The notes: generated by a model not told the origin, from the sequence alone. Positions 1-8,933 are shown, counted from the stretch's first letter. The stretch: DNA of 15,040 bases from JACQCE01 sp041484905 (GCA_041484905.1 JBGPIL010000034.1:1-15040); one strand, 5' to 3'. Made by a program: numbers and translations.

Positions 1-597
1 ATCATTGCCACCGATGTGGGGCAGCACCAGATGTGGACCGCGCAGTTCTACAAATTTCTTCAGCCCCGGACCTTTCTCAACTCCGGCGGGTTGGGCACGA
101 TGGGCTACGGGTTTCCCGCCGCCATCGGCGCACAGAAGGCCTTCCCCGATCAGCTGGTGGTGGCCATCGTCGGCGACGGCAGTTTTCAGATGAATCTGCA
201 GGAATTGGCGACGGCCGCGGCCTATCATTTGCCCGTCAAGGTGGTGATTATCAACAACCGGCACCACGGGATGGTGCGCCAGTGGCAGCAGAGCTTCTAT
301 GGCGGCCGCTATTCCGCGAGCCGGCTGGATCACTCGCCCGATTTTGTGAAATTGGCGGAAGCCTACGGGCTGAAGGGCTTGCGGGCATCGCGACCCGACG
401 AGGTGGAGCCGGTGTTGCGGGAGGCGTTCGAAGACCGGCAGCCGATGATCATCGATATGATCGTCAATCCGTACGAGAACTGCTATCCCATGGTGCCGGC
501 CGGCGCCGCGATTAACGAAATGATCCTGGGCGATCCCAGCCCGGAGCAGGCCCAGTCGTCGCGGGAATCGGATAAGGAATCGGCCCTGCCGGCCTAG
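1..597 (+). CDS. ilvB: Acetolactate synthase large subunit, C-terminal part (partial at window start)
   Basis: Catalytic subunit of acetohydroxyacid synthase, which condenses two pyruvates (or pyruvate plus 2-oxobutyrate) in the first common step of valine, leucine and isoleucine synthesis, using thiamine diphosphate and FAD. The reading frame is open from base 1, so the gene starts upstream; 198 residues are visible. They form the C-terminal ThDP-binding domain: GLGTMGYGFPAAIGA at about 30-44, the GDGSF start of the ThDP/Mg motif at 58-62, its closing NN at 85-86, and HGMVRQW at 89-95, which carries the Trp characteristic of AHAS active sites. The last ~25 residues are a polar tail. ilvN follows after 60 nt, consistent with the two-subunit enzyme. 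The ThDP fold is shared with other decarboxylases, but MVRQWQ plus an adjacent ilvN makes the call firm. Confidence 0.96.
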   Translation: MIATDVGQHQMWTAQFYKFLQPRTFLNSGGLGTMGYGFPAAIGAQKAFPDQLVVAIVGDGSFQMNLQELATAAAYHLPVKVVIINNRHHGMVRQWQQSFYGGRYSASRLDHSPDFVKLAEAYGLKGLRASRPDEVEPVLREAFEDRQPMIIDMIVNPYENCYPMVPAGAAINEMILGDPSPEQAQSSRESDKESALPA

Positions 598-611
598 CGG
601 CGCGTTGGCTG

Positions 612-633
612 CGGCGCCCCTTGGGGGCCGCCG
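612..633 (+). other. GC-rich hairpin in the ilvB-ilvN spacer
   Basis: CGGCG/CGCCG (612-616 with 629-633) plus CCCC/GGGG (617-620 with 624-627) form a 9-bp stem with one bulged C and a 3-nt loop. No T-run follows, so this is not an intrinsic terminator. It could slow decay or tune ilvN translation relative to ilvB. In DNA this GC-rich it could also be incidental. Confidence 0.35.
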
Positions 634-657
634 TCTCGGGCGCCCACGGACTCAGCG

Positions 658-1182
658 ATGGAACACATTATCTCGCTCATGGTGGAAAATAAATTCGGGG
701 TGCTGTCCCGCGTGGCCGGCCTCTTCAGCGGGCGCGGTTTCAACATCGACAGTCTGTCGGTCGCGCCGACGGTCGATCCGTCCGTCTCCATGATGACCAT
801 CGTGACCCACGGCGATGACCGGATCATCGAGCAGATCACCAAACAGCTCAACAAGGTCATCGACGTGATCAAGGTGGTGGACCTGACCGAGCACCGGCAC
901 GTCGACCGGGAAACGGCTCTAGTGAAGGTGCACACCCGGCCGGAAGACCGGGCCGAGGCGCTGCGAATCAGCGATATTTTCCGCGCACGGGTGATCGATT
1001 CGTCGCCGACGACCTATACGATCGAGGTGACGGGCGATACGGAGAAGGTGGAGGCGATGATCAACCTACTGCGCCCGCTTGGATTGAAGGAGCTGGTGCG
1101 GACGGGGCGCATCGCCATCGGCCGGGAAGAGTTTCGGGCCGGCGTCCAGCAGGAAAAACGTAAAATCGAGCAGGCGACCTGA
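658..1182 (+). CDS. ilvN: Acetolactate synthase small (regulatory) subunit
   Basis: Regulatory subunit that activates the IlvB catalytic subunit and confers feedback inhibition by valine in characterised homologues. It has 174 residues, within the usual range for IlvN/IlvH. The N-terminal ACT domain (about 4-76) begins with the family pattern HIISLMVENKFGVLSRVAGLF and GRGFNIDSLSV (25-35), whose Asn/Asp region lines the valine site in known structures. The C-terminal half is the second ACT-like domain typical of bacterial small subunits. The start is set by alignment to this conserved N-terminus. Only a weak GGA lies about 9 nt upstream, so translation may depend partly on ilvB. ilvC follows 16 nt after the stop. 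Confidence 0.97.
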   Translation: MEHIISLMVENKFGVLSRVAGLFSGRGFNIDSLSVAPTVDPSVSMMTIVTHGDDRIIEQITKQLNKVIDVIKVVDLTEHRHVDRETALVKVHTRPEDRAEALRISDIFRARVIDSSPTTYTIEVTGDTEKVEAMINLLRPLGLKELVRTGRIAIGREEFRAGVQQEKRKIEQAT

Positions 1183-1198
1183 AGCGGAGAGGCAGGCC

Positions 1199-2212
1199 AT
1201 GAAGATTTTTTATGACAAGGACACGGACAAGGCGCTTCTGTCGGGCAAGACGGTGGCCGTGGTCGGTTACGGCAGCCAGGGCCACGCGCATGCGAGCAAC
1301 CTGAAGGACAGCGGCGTCACTGTGGTGATCGGCGCGCGGCCAGGATCGTCCTGGCAGAAGGCCGAGAAGGCCGGCTTCAAAGTGATGCCCGTGGCCGACG
1401 CCGCGAAGCAGGCCGACATCGTGATGCTGCTGGCACCCGATCCGGAGCAGCCGATGCTCTACGAGCAGGAACTGGCCGCGCAACTGCGTGAAGGCCGCTA
1501 CCTGGCGTTTGCCCACGGCTTCAACATCCATTTTGGACAAATCCGGCCCCGGCCGGACCTGAACGTCTTCATGGTGGCGCCCAAGGGGCCCGGCCATCTC
1601 GTCCGGTCGGAATATCAAAAGGGCAGCGGCGTGCCGGCGTTGCTGGCGATTCATCAGGATCCGTCGAGGAACACGCGGGCGATCGGCCTGGCCTACGCCT
1701 CCGCCATTGGTGGTGCACGGGCGGGGGTGATCGAGACCACGTTCCGCGAGGAGACGGAGACCGATCTGTTCGGCGAACAGGTGGTGCTGTGCGGCGGGTT
1801 GACGGCGCTGATCATGGCGGGTTTCGAAACGCTGGTCGAGGCCGGCTATTCGCCCGAGATGGCCTATTTCGAATGTCTGCACGAGGTGAAACTGATCGTC
1901 GACTTGATCTATGAGGGCGGCATCTCCAACATGCGCTACTCGATCAGCACCACCGCCAAGTACGGCGACTTGACCCGTGGGCCGCGTATGGTGACGCCGG
2001 AGGTCCGGGCGGAGATGAAGAAGATTCTGTCGGAGATCCAGAGCGGCCAGTTCGCCAAGGAATGGATTTTGGAAAACCGGGCCAATCGCCCCGTCTTCAA
2101 CGCGCTGGCCAAACAGGGTGAGTCTCATCAGATCGAAGAAATCGGCAAGAAGTTGCGTGACATGATGCCGTGGCTGGCCAAAGGGAAGCTGGTTGACCGC
2201 AGCAAGAACTGA
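1199..2212 (+). CDS. ilvC: Ketol-acid reductoisomerase (NADP+), class I
   Basis: Converts acetolactate or acetohydroxybutyrate to the dihydroxy acid by Mg-dependent alkyl migration and NADPH reduction, the second step of branched-chain amino acid synthesis. The protein has 337 residues, the usual short class I length. Visible features are the Rossmann motif GYGSQG at 23-28, an Arg/Ser-containing beta2-alphaB loop (RPGSSW, 47-52) typical of NADPH-using forms, FAHG with H106, APKGPG with K129, and the metal/substrate residues D189 and E193 (TDLFGE), E225 and E229 (YFECLHE) and S250. A GGAG-type ribosome site lies about 10 nt before the ATG. The 3' end overlaps psd by 20 nt. No catalytic residue is missing. 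Confidence 0.98.
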   Translation: MKIFYDKDTDKALLSGKTVAVVGYGSQGHAHASNLKDSGVTVVIGARPGSSWQKAEKAGFKVMPVADAAKQADIVMLLAPDPEQPMLYEQELAAQLREGRYLAFAHGFNIHFGQIRPRPDLNVFMVAPKGPGHLVRSEYQKGSGVPALLAIHQDPSRNTRAIGLAYASAIGGARAGVIETTFREETETDLFGEQVVLCGGLTALIMAGFETLVEAGYSPEMAYFECLHEVKLIVDLIYEGGISNMRYSISTTAKYGDLTRGPRMVTPEVRAEMKKILSEIQSGQFAKEWILENRANRPVFNALAKQGESHQIEEIGKKLRDMMPWLAKGKLVDRSKN

Positions 2213-2876
2213 ATCGCCCGCGCCGGTCAGCCGGGTTGGGTCGGACTGGCCCATTGTGCGAGCCGGCTGGCCGATGATCGGCGCGGTGGCCGCTGTCGGC
2301 TTGGTCGGCTGGCTGGTCGGCCTGCTGATCGTGCCCACGGCGGCTCTGATCGGTGCCCTTTTCCTGTTGTGGTTTTTTAGGAATCCGCATCGGGTTCCGC
2401 CGGAGGGTGAGCAGCTCCTGGTGTCACCCGCCGACGGCAAGGTGGTGGAGATCGACCCCTGCCGGGAGGAACGGTTCCTCCAGGCGGAGATGATCCGGGT
2501 GGGGATCTTCATGAGTCCGGTGGATGTGCACGTCAACCGGATGCCTTGCGCGGGGAAGGTTGGGGCGATACACTATTTTCCTGGGCGGTATTTGATGGCG
2601 TATCATCCGAAGGCGTCATTGGAGAATGAGCATCAGGTGATGGTGATCGAGTCGGATCGGGGGATGAAGCTGCTGGTGGTGCAGATTGCCGGGTTTCTGG
2701 CCCGCCGGATCGAAACGTGGGTCGGGACGGGCGAGCATTTGAACCGGGGCGAGCGGTTCGGCCTGATTCGGCTTGGCTCGAAGGTTGACCTCTATCTGCC
2801 GCCGTCGGTGAACGTGAGGGTCAGGGTGGGCGACCGGGTGCGGGCTGGTGAGAGCGTGATTGGAGTGATGGCATGA
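2193..2876 (+). CDS. psd: Phosphatidylserine decarboxylase proenzyme (short, archaeal-like type)
   Basis: Decarboxylates phosphatidylserine to phosphatidylethanolamine at the inner membrane, using a pyruvoyl group made by self-cleavage. It has 227 residues, the short PSD type rather than the ~300-residue E. coli type. Residues 29-62 are hydrophobic (membrane segment), ending in FFRNPHRVPP. SPADGKV (78-84) and DVHVNR (111-116, H113) follow. RLGSKVDLYLP carries the Gly-Ser cleavage site, with S196 the predicted pyruvoyl precursor. The start is TTG inside ilvC, preceded by GGGAAG 4 nt upstream. It is supported because the family segment DWPIVRAGWP begins near residue 18 and the next in-frame start, GTG at 2256, falls inside it. 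The stop overlaps the pssA start (ATGA), so the two lipid genes are coupled. Confidence 0.95.
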   Translation: MTAARTESPAPVSRVGSDWPIVRAGWPMIGAVAAVGLVGWLVGLLIVPTAALIGALFLLWFFRNPHRVPPEGEQLLVSPADGKVVEIDPCREERFLQAEMIRVGIFMSPVDVHVNRMPCAGKVGAIHYFPGRYLMAYHPKASLENEHQVMVIESDRGMKLLVVQIAGFLARRIETWVGTGEHLNRGERFGLIRLGSKVDLYLPPSVNVRVRVGDRVRAGESVIGVMA

Positions 2877-3640
2877 GCGAGCTGGTGCATCGACGACGCG
2901 GCGTCTATCTGCTGCCCAATCTGCTGACCACGGGCAACCTGTTCAGCGGTTTTTATGCGATTGTCTCGGTCATGTCGGCCAACTATGTCCGCGCGGCCGT
3001 GGCGATTTTCGTTGCCGTCGTGTTCGACATCCTGGACGGTCAGATCGCCCGGTTGACCAAGACGTCGAGCCGGTTTGGTCTGGAGTATGATTCGCTGGCT
3101 GATCTGGTCTCGTTCGGGATCGCGCCGGGGTTGCTGATTTATACCTGGGCGTTGACCGGCTACGGCCGGCTGGGCTGGGTGGCCGCCTTTTTGTTCGTCG
3201 CCTGCGGCGCGTTGCGACTGGCCCGCTACAATGTTCAGGCGGCCGGCGGGGACGGCCGCTACTTTACGGGCCTGCCGATTCCTGCGGCCGCCGGCCTGAT
3301 TGCCGCGACCGTGCTCCTGGATGATCACATTCTTCGATTGGGCAAGGAGCTGCGCCCCATCATCATCCTGCTGATGACCTATCTGCTGGCCTTCCTGATG
3401 GTCAGCCGTGTGCGCTATCGCGCTTTTAAATCACTGCACCTGCCCCAGCGGCGGCCGTTTGAATTGCTGGTAGGGTCGGTGTTAACATTAATCATGTTTA
3501 CGCTGGCGCCGCAGGTGATGTTCTTCGCCGTGTTCGCCCTCTATGCACTCTCCGGCCTGGTGGAGTCGCCGCTACGCCTGCTGACTAGAAAAGTCCGTCG
3601 GCCGCCGCTCACGGAAAGCGGGGAACATCGGGCCCGGTGA
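2873..3640 (+). CDS. pssA: CDP-diacylglycerol--serine O-phosphatidyltransferase
   Basis: Integral membrane CDP-alcohol phosphatidyltransferase that makes phosphatidylserine, the substrate of the preceding Psd. The signature DGxxARx8GxxxDxxxD is complete: D55, G56, A59, R60, G69, D73 and D77, within a hydrophobic protein of 255 residues that has several membrane segments up to about residue 235. The N-terminal VYLLPNLLTTGNLFSGF is typical of PssA type II rather than PgsA. The basic tail (RKVRRPP) is probably cytoplasmic. The ATG overlaps the psd stop by 4 nt. A terminator follows 26 nt after the stop, marking the end of this part of the cluster. Confidence 0.95.
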   Translation: MSELVHRRRGVYLLPNLLTTGNLFSGFYAIVSVMSANYVRAAVAIFVAVVFDILDGQIARLTKTSSRFGLEYDSLADLVSFGIAPGLLIYTWALTGYGRLGWVAAFLFVACGALRLARYNVQAAGGDGRYFTGLPIPAAAGLIAATVLLDDHILRLGKELRPIIILLMTYLLAFLMVSRVRYRAFKSLHLPQRRPFELLVGSVLTLIMFTLAPQVMFFAVFALYALSGLVESPLRLLTRKVRRPPLTESGEHRAR

Positions 3641-3665
3641 TCGGTCCATCAGGACGATTCAAGGG

Positions 3666-3695
3666 GCCCTCTGCCGGCGGGAAGAGGGCTTTTTT
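3666..3695 (+). terminator. Intrinsic terminator between pssA and leuA
   Basis: A perfect 7-bp stem GCCCTCT/AGAGGGC (3666-3672 with 3683-3689) with a 10-nt loop is followed at once by six T residues (3690-3695). It lies only 46 nt before the leuA ATG, so it either ends the ilv-psd-pssA transcript or acts as an attenuator for leuA. I see no alternative antiterminator helix or leucine-rich leader peptide. Confidence 0.85.
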
Positions 3696-3741
3696 GTCAA
3701 CGCATCAATAGAACAGGAGAGCAGGGGAACAGGATACGGCC

Positions 3742-5298
3742 ATGACACGGATGATCAAAATCTTCGACACGACACTGCGCGACGGCGAGCAATGCCCGGG
3801 CGCCAGCATGAACACCGATGAGAAGCTGGCCATCGCCACGCAACTGGCCCGGCTCGGCGTCGATGTGATCGAGGCGGGCTTTGCCTACAGCTCCCCGGGT
3901 GATTTTGAAGCGATCAAACGCATTGCCAATGAAGTGCAGGGGCCGACGATTTGCAGCCTGGCCCGTGCCAAGCCGGAAGACGTCGACCGGGCCTGGGAGG
4001 CGCTGCGCGGCGGCGCCAACGTGCGGATTCACACCTTTCTCTCCACGTCGGACATTCATCTGAAACACCAATTCCGCATGACACGGGCCGAGGCGCTGGC
4101 GCGCGCGGTCGAGATGGTGCAGCGGGCCAAAGGCCACGTGAGCGACGTCGAGTTTTCGCCCATGGACGCCACCCGCTCCGAAGCGTCGTATCTGTATGAA
4201 GTCCTGGAGGCGGTGATCGCCGCGGGCGCCACGACCGTCAACATCCCGGATACCGTCGGCTATACGACGCCGCAGGAATTCGGCGCGCTGATCGCGGGCT
4301 TGCGCCGGCACGTGCCGAACATCGACCGGGCGGTCATTTCCGTCCATTGCCACAACGACCTCGGCCTGGCGGTGGCCAATTCGCTGGCGGCCGTTCTTGA
4401 GGGGGCCGGCCAGGTGGAATGCACCATCAATGGTATTGGTGAACGGGCCGGCAACGCCTCGTTGGAAGAGATCGTCATGGGCCTGCGGACGCGCCGGGAT
4501 TATTACCAGGCCGACACCAAGATCGTCACGGAGGAGATTGCCAGGGCCAGCCGACTGGTCAGCAAAATTACGGGGATTGTCGTCCAGCCGAACAAGGCGA
4601 TCGTGGGCGACAACGCCTTCGCGCACGAGTCGGGCATCCATCAGGACGGCCTGCTGAAGGACAAGACGACCTACGAGATCATGCGGCCCGAGTCTGTTGG
4701 GATTGTCCAGAGCAAGCTGGTGATGGGCAAACATTCGGGCCGCCACGCCTTCCGCACCCAACTGGAGTCGATGGGCTATAAATTGTCCGATGACGAGATG
4801 AACAAGGCCTTTGAGCGGTTCAAGCATCTGGCCGATCAGAAAAAGGAGTTGTTCGAGGAGGATTTGGACGCCATTGTCGCCGAGGAGATTTTCCGGATCC
4901 CGGAACGCTACAAACTGGTCGCCATGCAGGTGGCCAGCGGCACGGGCGAACGGCCGACGGCGACCGTGGAGTTGGAGATCGACGGGCATCGGAGCCGGCA
5001 GACCGGCCATGGCGACGGGCCGGTTGACGCCGCCTACCGGACAATCGCCGCGATGATCGCGACGAAGAGCCGGTTGCACGCCTATATCGTCAAGGCGATC
5101 ACGGGCGGGACCGACGCGCAGGGGGAAGTGACCGTGCGCGTTGAGGAGGACGGCCGCACCGCGATCGGTCAGGGCGCCGATACCGACATCATCATCGCAT
5201 CGGCCAGGGCCTATTTGAACGCGCTGAACAAACTCGCCTACTGGCAGCAACGGGGCAAGATCGGCGTCATGCCCAGCAACGACAAACGCAATCCCTGA
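3742..5298 (+). CDS. leuA: 2-isopropylmalate synthase
   Basis: Condenses 2-oxoisovalerate with acetyl-CoA in the first committed step of leucine synthesis. The protein has 518 residues, normal for the long bacterial LeuA. An HMGL-like TIM barrel carries TLRDGEQCPGAS (11-22, R13/D14), SVHCHNDLGLA (200-210, with metal-ligand H202 and H204) and NGIGERAGN (230-238). A linker with HESGIHQDG follows, then a C-terminal leucine-feedback domain from about residue 395. Citramalate synthase was considered; the LeuA-like N-terminal motif and the leuB directly downstream favour LeuA, but substrate cannot be proved from motifs alone. Two copies of GAACAGGA (3711-3718 and 3727-3734) lie upstream, the second giving a usable ribosome site. 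leuB follows after 20 nt. Confidence 0.93.
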   Translation: MTRMIKIFDTTLRDGEQCPGASMNTDEKLAIATQLARLGVDVIEAGFAYSSPGDFEAIKRIANEVQGPTICSLARAKPEDVDRAWEALRGGANVRIHTFLSTSDIHLKHQFRMTRAEALARAVEMVQRAKGHVSDVEFSPMDATRSEASYLYEVLEAVIAAGATTVNIPDTVGYTTPQEFGALIAGLRRHVPNIDRAVISVHCHNDLGLAVANSLAAVLEGAGQVECTINGIGERAGNASLEEIVMGLRTRRDYYQADTKIVTEEIARASRLVSKITGIVVQPNKAIVGDNAFAHESGIHQDGLLKDKTTYEIMRPESVGIVQSKLVMGKHSGRHAFRTQLESMGYKLSDDEMNKAFERFKHLADQKKELFEEDLDAIVAEEIFRIPERYKLVAMQVASGTGERPTATVELEIDGHRSRQTGHGDGPVDAAYRTIAAMIATKSRLHAYIVKAITGGTDAQGEVTVRVEEDGRTAIGQGADTDIIIASARAYLNALNKLAYWQQRGKIGVMPSNDKRNP

Positions 5299-5318
5299 TC
5301 TCCCACGGTGAGCGTTCA

Positions 5319-6447
<1,129 letters not shown>

Positions 6448-6458
<11 letters not shown>

Positions 6459-7479
6459 GCGCAAAGAGGGCTACCGCGTCGCCGTGGTCGGCGCCACCGG
6501 CGCGGTCGGCCTCGAGATGATTGAAATCTTGGAGGAGCGAAAGTTTCCGGTCAAGGAGCTGCGGTTGCTGGCCTCGGTGCGGTCTGCGGGATCGTATATT
6601 GATCCCGAAGGGTTGAAGGGTACTGTTGCCGAGTTGACCGACGACACATTGAAAGGACTTGATTTTGCTTTTTTCTCGGCCGGCGCCGACGTGAGCCGGC
6701 GGTTTGCCCCCGTGGCGGTCAAGCAGGGCGCGATTGTGATCGACAACAGCAGTGCGTTTCGGATGGAACCGGCGGTGCCGCTGGTCGTGCCGGAGGTGAA
6801 CCCTGACGCGCTTGAGCATCATCAAGGGCTAATCGCTAACCCCAACTGCTCGACCATTCAAATGGTTGTGGCGCTCAAACCCCTGCACGACGCCGCGCGC
6901 ATCCGCCGGATCGTGGTGACGACCTTCCAGTCGGTCTCCGGCACCGGCAAGGAGGCCATGGACGAACTGTTGGCGCAGTCGAGGGCGGTCTTGGGTTTCC
7001 AGGAGGTGGAGCAGAAGGTCTATCCGCATCAGATTGCGTTTAACTGCCTGCCCCACATCGATGATTTCACCGATGACGGCTCCAGCAAGGAAGAGCTGAA
7101 GATGGTCAACGAGACGCGGAAAATCCTTGACGATCAGACCATCCGGATTACCGCCACGACCGTCCGGGTGCCGGTCTTCCGCGGCCATTCCGAATCGGTG
7201 AACATCGAATTGGAACGGCCGTTGAGCGCCAACGAGGCGCGGGCGCTTCTTTCCGAGGCGCCGGGCGTGATCGTGATGGACGATCCCAAGCGGGCCGTCT
7301 ATCCGTTGCCGTTGGATGCTGCCGGTCAGGATGCCGTCTACGTCGGGCGCATCCGGGAGGACCGATCGGTTGAGCATGGCCTGAACCTCTGGATCGTCTC
7401 GGACAATCTGCGCAAAGGCGCCGCGCTCAATGCGATTCAAATAGCTGAGGAGTTAATTAAAGGGGCTAGTAGGCAGTAG
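6448..7479 (+). CDS. asd: Aspartate-semialdehyde dehydrogenase
   Basis: Reduces aspartyl phosphate to aspartate semialdehyde with NADPH, the branch point to lysine/diaminopimelate, threonine and methionine. The NADP motif VVGATGAVG lies at 13-21, the catalytic Cys at C134 (ANPNCSTIQMV), then SVSGTGKEAMDEL (162-174), and the active-site His at H247 in VRVPVFRGHSESVN. The length of 343 residues is normal. The GTG start at 6448 overlaps the leuB end by 11 nt and has GGGAG a few bases upstream; TTG at 6451 is the alternative. The final codons (GASRQ and stop) are made of a 7-bp repeat element that continues downstream, so the C-terminal tail and stop appear to come from that repeat. Confidence 0.96.
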
Positions 7480-7544
7480 GCAGGGTCCAGTAGGCTGGAC
7501 CGCCGTCATGTTCTCCTGGCTACCGGCTACTGTCTACTGGCTAC
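7466..7544. repeat. Inverted array of degenerate 7-bp repeats between asd and nadA
   Basis: The left arm holds tandem TAGGCAG units (7470-7483) and the right arm GGCTACC, GGCTACT, GTCTACT, GGCTAC (7518-7544). Twelve consecutive pairs form between 7468-7479 and 7527-7538 (one G-T wobble). Nested inside is a perfect 6-bp hairpin GTCCAG-TAGG-CTGGAC (7485-7500). The asd stop TAG (7477-7479) lies within the left arm. There is no T-run, so it is not a standard terminator. It looks like a dispersed intergenic palindromic element. Confidence 0.75.
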
Positions 7545-7566
7545 AAAGGACGCGGATTGAGGCAAA

Positions 7567-8487
7567 GTGATTACATCAACTGAACAAGAACTGACCGAGA
7601 AGATCCTTAAGCTTAAGGCCGAGCGGAAGGCGGTCATCCTCTCGCACAATTATCAAGTCAGCGAGATTCAGGACCTGGCTGATTTTGTCGGTGACTCGCT
7701 GGAACTCTCCCAGCAGGCGGCTAAAACCGACGCCGAGGTGATTGTCTTCTGCGGTGTTCATTTTATGGCCGAGACGGCGGCGATCATCTGTCCGGATAAA
7801 ACGGTCCTGATTCCAGATCTGGAAGCCGGCTGTTCGATGTCCGACATGATCACGGTCGAGCAGTTGCACGCGTTCAAAGCCCAACATCCCGGCGCTGTAG
7901 TTGTCTGTTATGTCAACTCCACGGCGGCGGTCAAGGCCGAAAGCGACATCTGCTGCACCTCATCCAACGCGGTGCGGGTGGTGGAGTCGATCCCGAAGGA
8001 CCGCGAGATCCTGTTCATTCCTGATCAGTTCCTTGGCGAGCATGTGATGAAGCAGACGGGCCGAAAGATGATTCTCTACAACGGCTACTGCCCAACCCAT
8101 TTTCGGATCATGGCGGCCGATCTGCTTCAGGCGAAGGCGGAGCATCCCAACGCCGAGATTTTCGCCCATCCGGAATGCACGTCAGAAGTGACCGCGCTGG
8201 CCGATCAGGTCGCGAGCACCAGCGGCATCAGCCGGGCCGTGAAAGCCTCGTCCGCCAGGGAAGTGATCATTGCGACCGAAACGGGCATGCTGCACCGGAT
8301 CGAGAAGGAGAATCCCACCAAGAAAGTGTTTGCCGCCTGCCAGTGGTGCGATTGCGCGCATATGAAGGTCAACACGCTGGAAAAACTCCTCTGGTCGCTG
8401 GAAGATATGCAGTATGTCGTGACCGTGCCGGAGGACATCCGCGTGAAGGCGAAGCGGGCGATTGATCGAATGTTAGCATTAGGTTAG
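7567..8487 (+). CDS. nadA: Quinolinate synthase A
   Basis: Condenses iminoaspartate with dihydroxyacetone phosphate to make quinolinate for NAD synthesis, using an oxygen-sensitive [4Fe-4S] cluster. It has 306 residues and the three cluster cysteines at expected spacing: C89 (LEAGCSM), C175 (YNGYCPTH) and C263 (CDCAHMK). The SHNYQ motif (26-30) is typical of the first NadA domain; extra cysteines occur near 258-261. GTG at 7567 is the first possible start, because an in-frame TGA lies at 7558-7560. GAGG lies 4 nt before it, rather close. nadB and nadC are not in view. Transcription may come from the asd operon through the repeat element; I see no convincing promoter of its own. It converges with vapC 41 nt downstream. 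Confidence 0.96.
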   Translation: MITSTEQELTEKILKLKAERKAVILSHNYQVSEIQDLADFVGDSLELSQQAAKTDAEVIVFCGVHFMAETAAIICPDKTVLIPDLEAGCSMSDMITVEQLHAFKAQHPGAVVVCYVNSTAAVKAESDICCTSSNAVRVVESIPKDREILFIPDQFLGEHVMKQTGRKMILYNGYCPTHFRIMAADLLQAKAEHPNAEIFAHPECTSEVTALADQVASTSGISRAVKASSAREVIIATETGMLHRIEKENPTKKVFAACQWCDCAHMKVNTLEKLLWSLEDMQYVVTVPEDIRVKAKRAIDRMLALG

Positions 8488-8501
8488 GCGAACAATTGCA
8501 A

Positions 8502-8528
8502 CAATTGGGGTCGGAGTACATTTTTTGG
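8502..8528 (+). repeat. Possible solo remnant of a dispersed intergenic repeat
   Basis: The stretch CAATTGGGGTCGGAGTAC followed by ATTTTTTGG resembles the GGGGTCAGAGTAC-type sequences that I recall flanking REP-associated IS200-like transposase genes in many genomes. It is preceded by a second CAATTG (8493-8498), giving a small CAATTG-CAA-CAATTG hairpin. No transposase is nearby. The identification rests on memory of a motif; the T-run may simply help to end nadA transcription. Confidence 0.3.
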
Positions 8529-8933
8529 TTAGGTAAGAGCATATGTTTTTAGCTTGGTGCAGGCGGCAATTTTGTCGAAATCACGATCGTTGTGAAAGAG
8601 GGTGAGGCCGTTTTCGACGGCCACGGCGGCGATGAGGCAGTCCATGGTTTTTCTGACGGTTTTACCGCTTTGCCGGCAAGCCCGATAGATTTTGGCGGCT
8701 CGGATGTGGGTGTTGGTGTTTTTGAGCAGAAAGACCGGGAACGAAAGCAGGTGCCGTTTGGTCCGCTCGAATTCAGTGCCACTCTTGATTCCCTGCAATA
8801 TCTCAGTCAGATGGATGGCTGACAGGCAGAGTTCTTCTTCCTCTTCTTCAATGAGTTGGTGGAGTTTTTTCCTAAAGACGGAATCGGTTCCGTTGAAGAA
8901 GTCGATCCAGACCGAGCTGTCTACCAGGATCAT
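8529..8933 (-). CDS. vapC: VapC-type PIN-domain toxin ribonuclease
   Basis: Predicted Mg-dependent endoribonuclease toxin of a type II toxin-antitoxin pair. At 134 residues it has VapC length. The four acidic PIN positions are visible: D5 in LVDSSVWIDFF, E44 in LTEILQG, D98 in MDCLIAAVA, and D116/D118 in HNDRDFD, so the active site looks intact. A run of six Glu (29-34) sits in the first helical region. The ATG overlaps the vapB stop (ATGA), the usual coupled order. Base composition is visibly less GC-rich than the flanking metabolic genes, a sign of acquisition. The RNA target cannot be told from sequence. The gene converges with nadA. Confidence 0.93.
   Translation of the reverse strand: MILVDSSVWIDFFNGTDSVFRKKLHQLIEEEEEELCLSAIHLTEILQGIKSGTEFERTKRHLLSFPVFLLKNTNTHIRAAKIYRACRQSGKTVRKTMDCLIAAVAVENGLTLFHNDRDFDKIAACTKLKTYALT

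Noticed and set aside
1061..2536. Long - strand open frame opposite ilvN-ilvC-psd
   Set aside because: It lies antisense to well-supported genes with clear family motifs; its translation is low-complexity and resembles no family. Long antisense frames are common in GC-rich DNA.
3641..3741. T-box or leucine leader peptide before leuA
   Set aside because: No short open frame rich in Leu codons and no T-box core sequence could be seen; only the terminator hairpin is supported.
7466..7544. CRISPR-like array from the repeated heptamers
   Set aside because: The units are 7 bp, tandem and inverted, without spacers or nearby cas genes.
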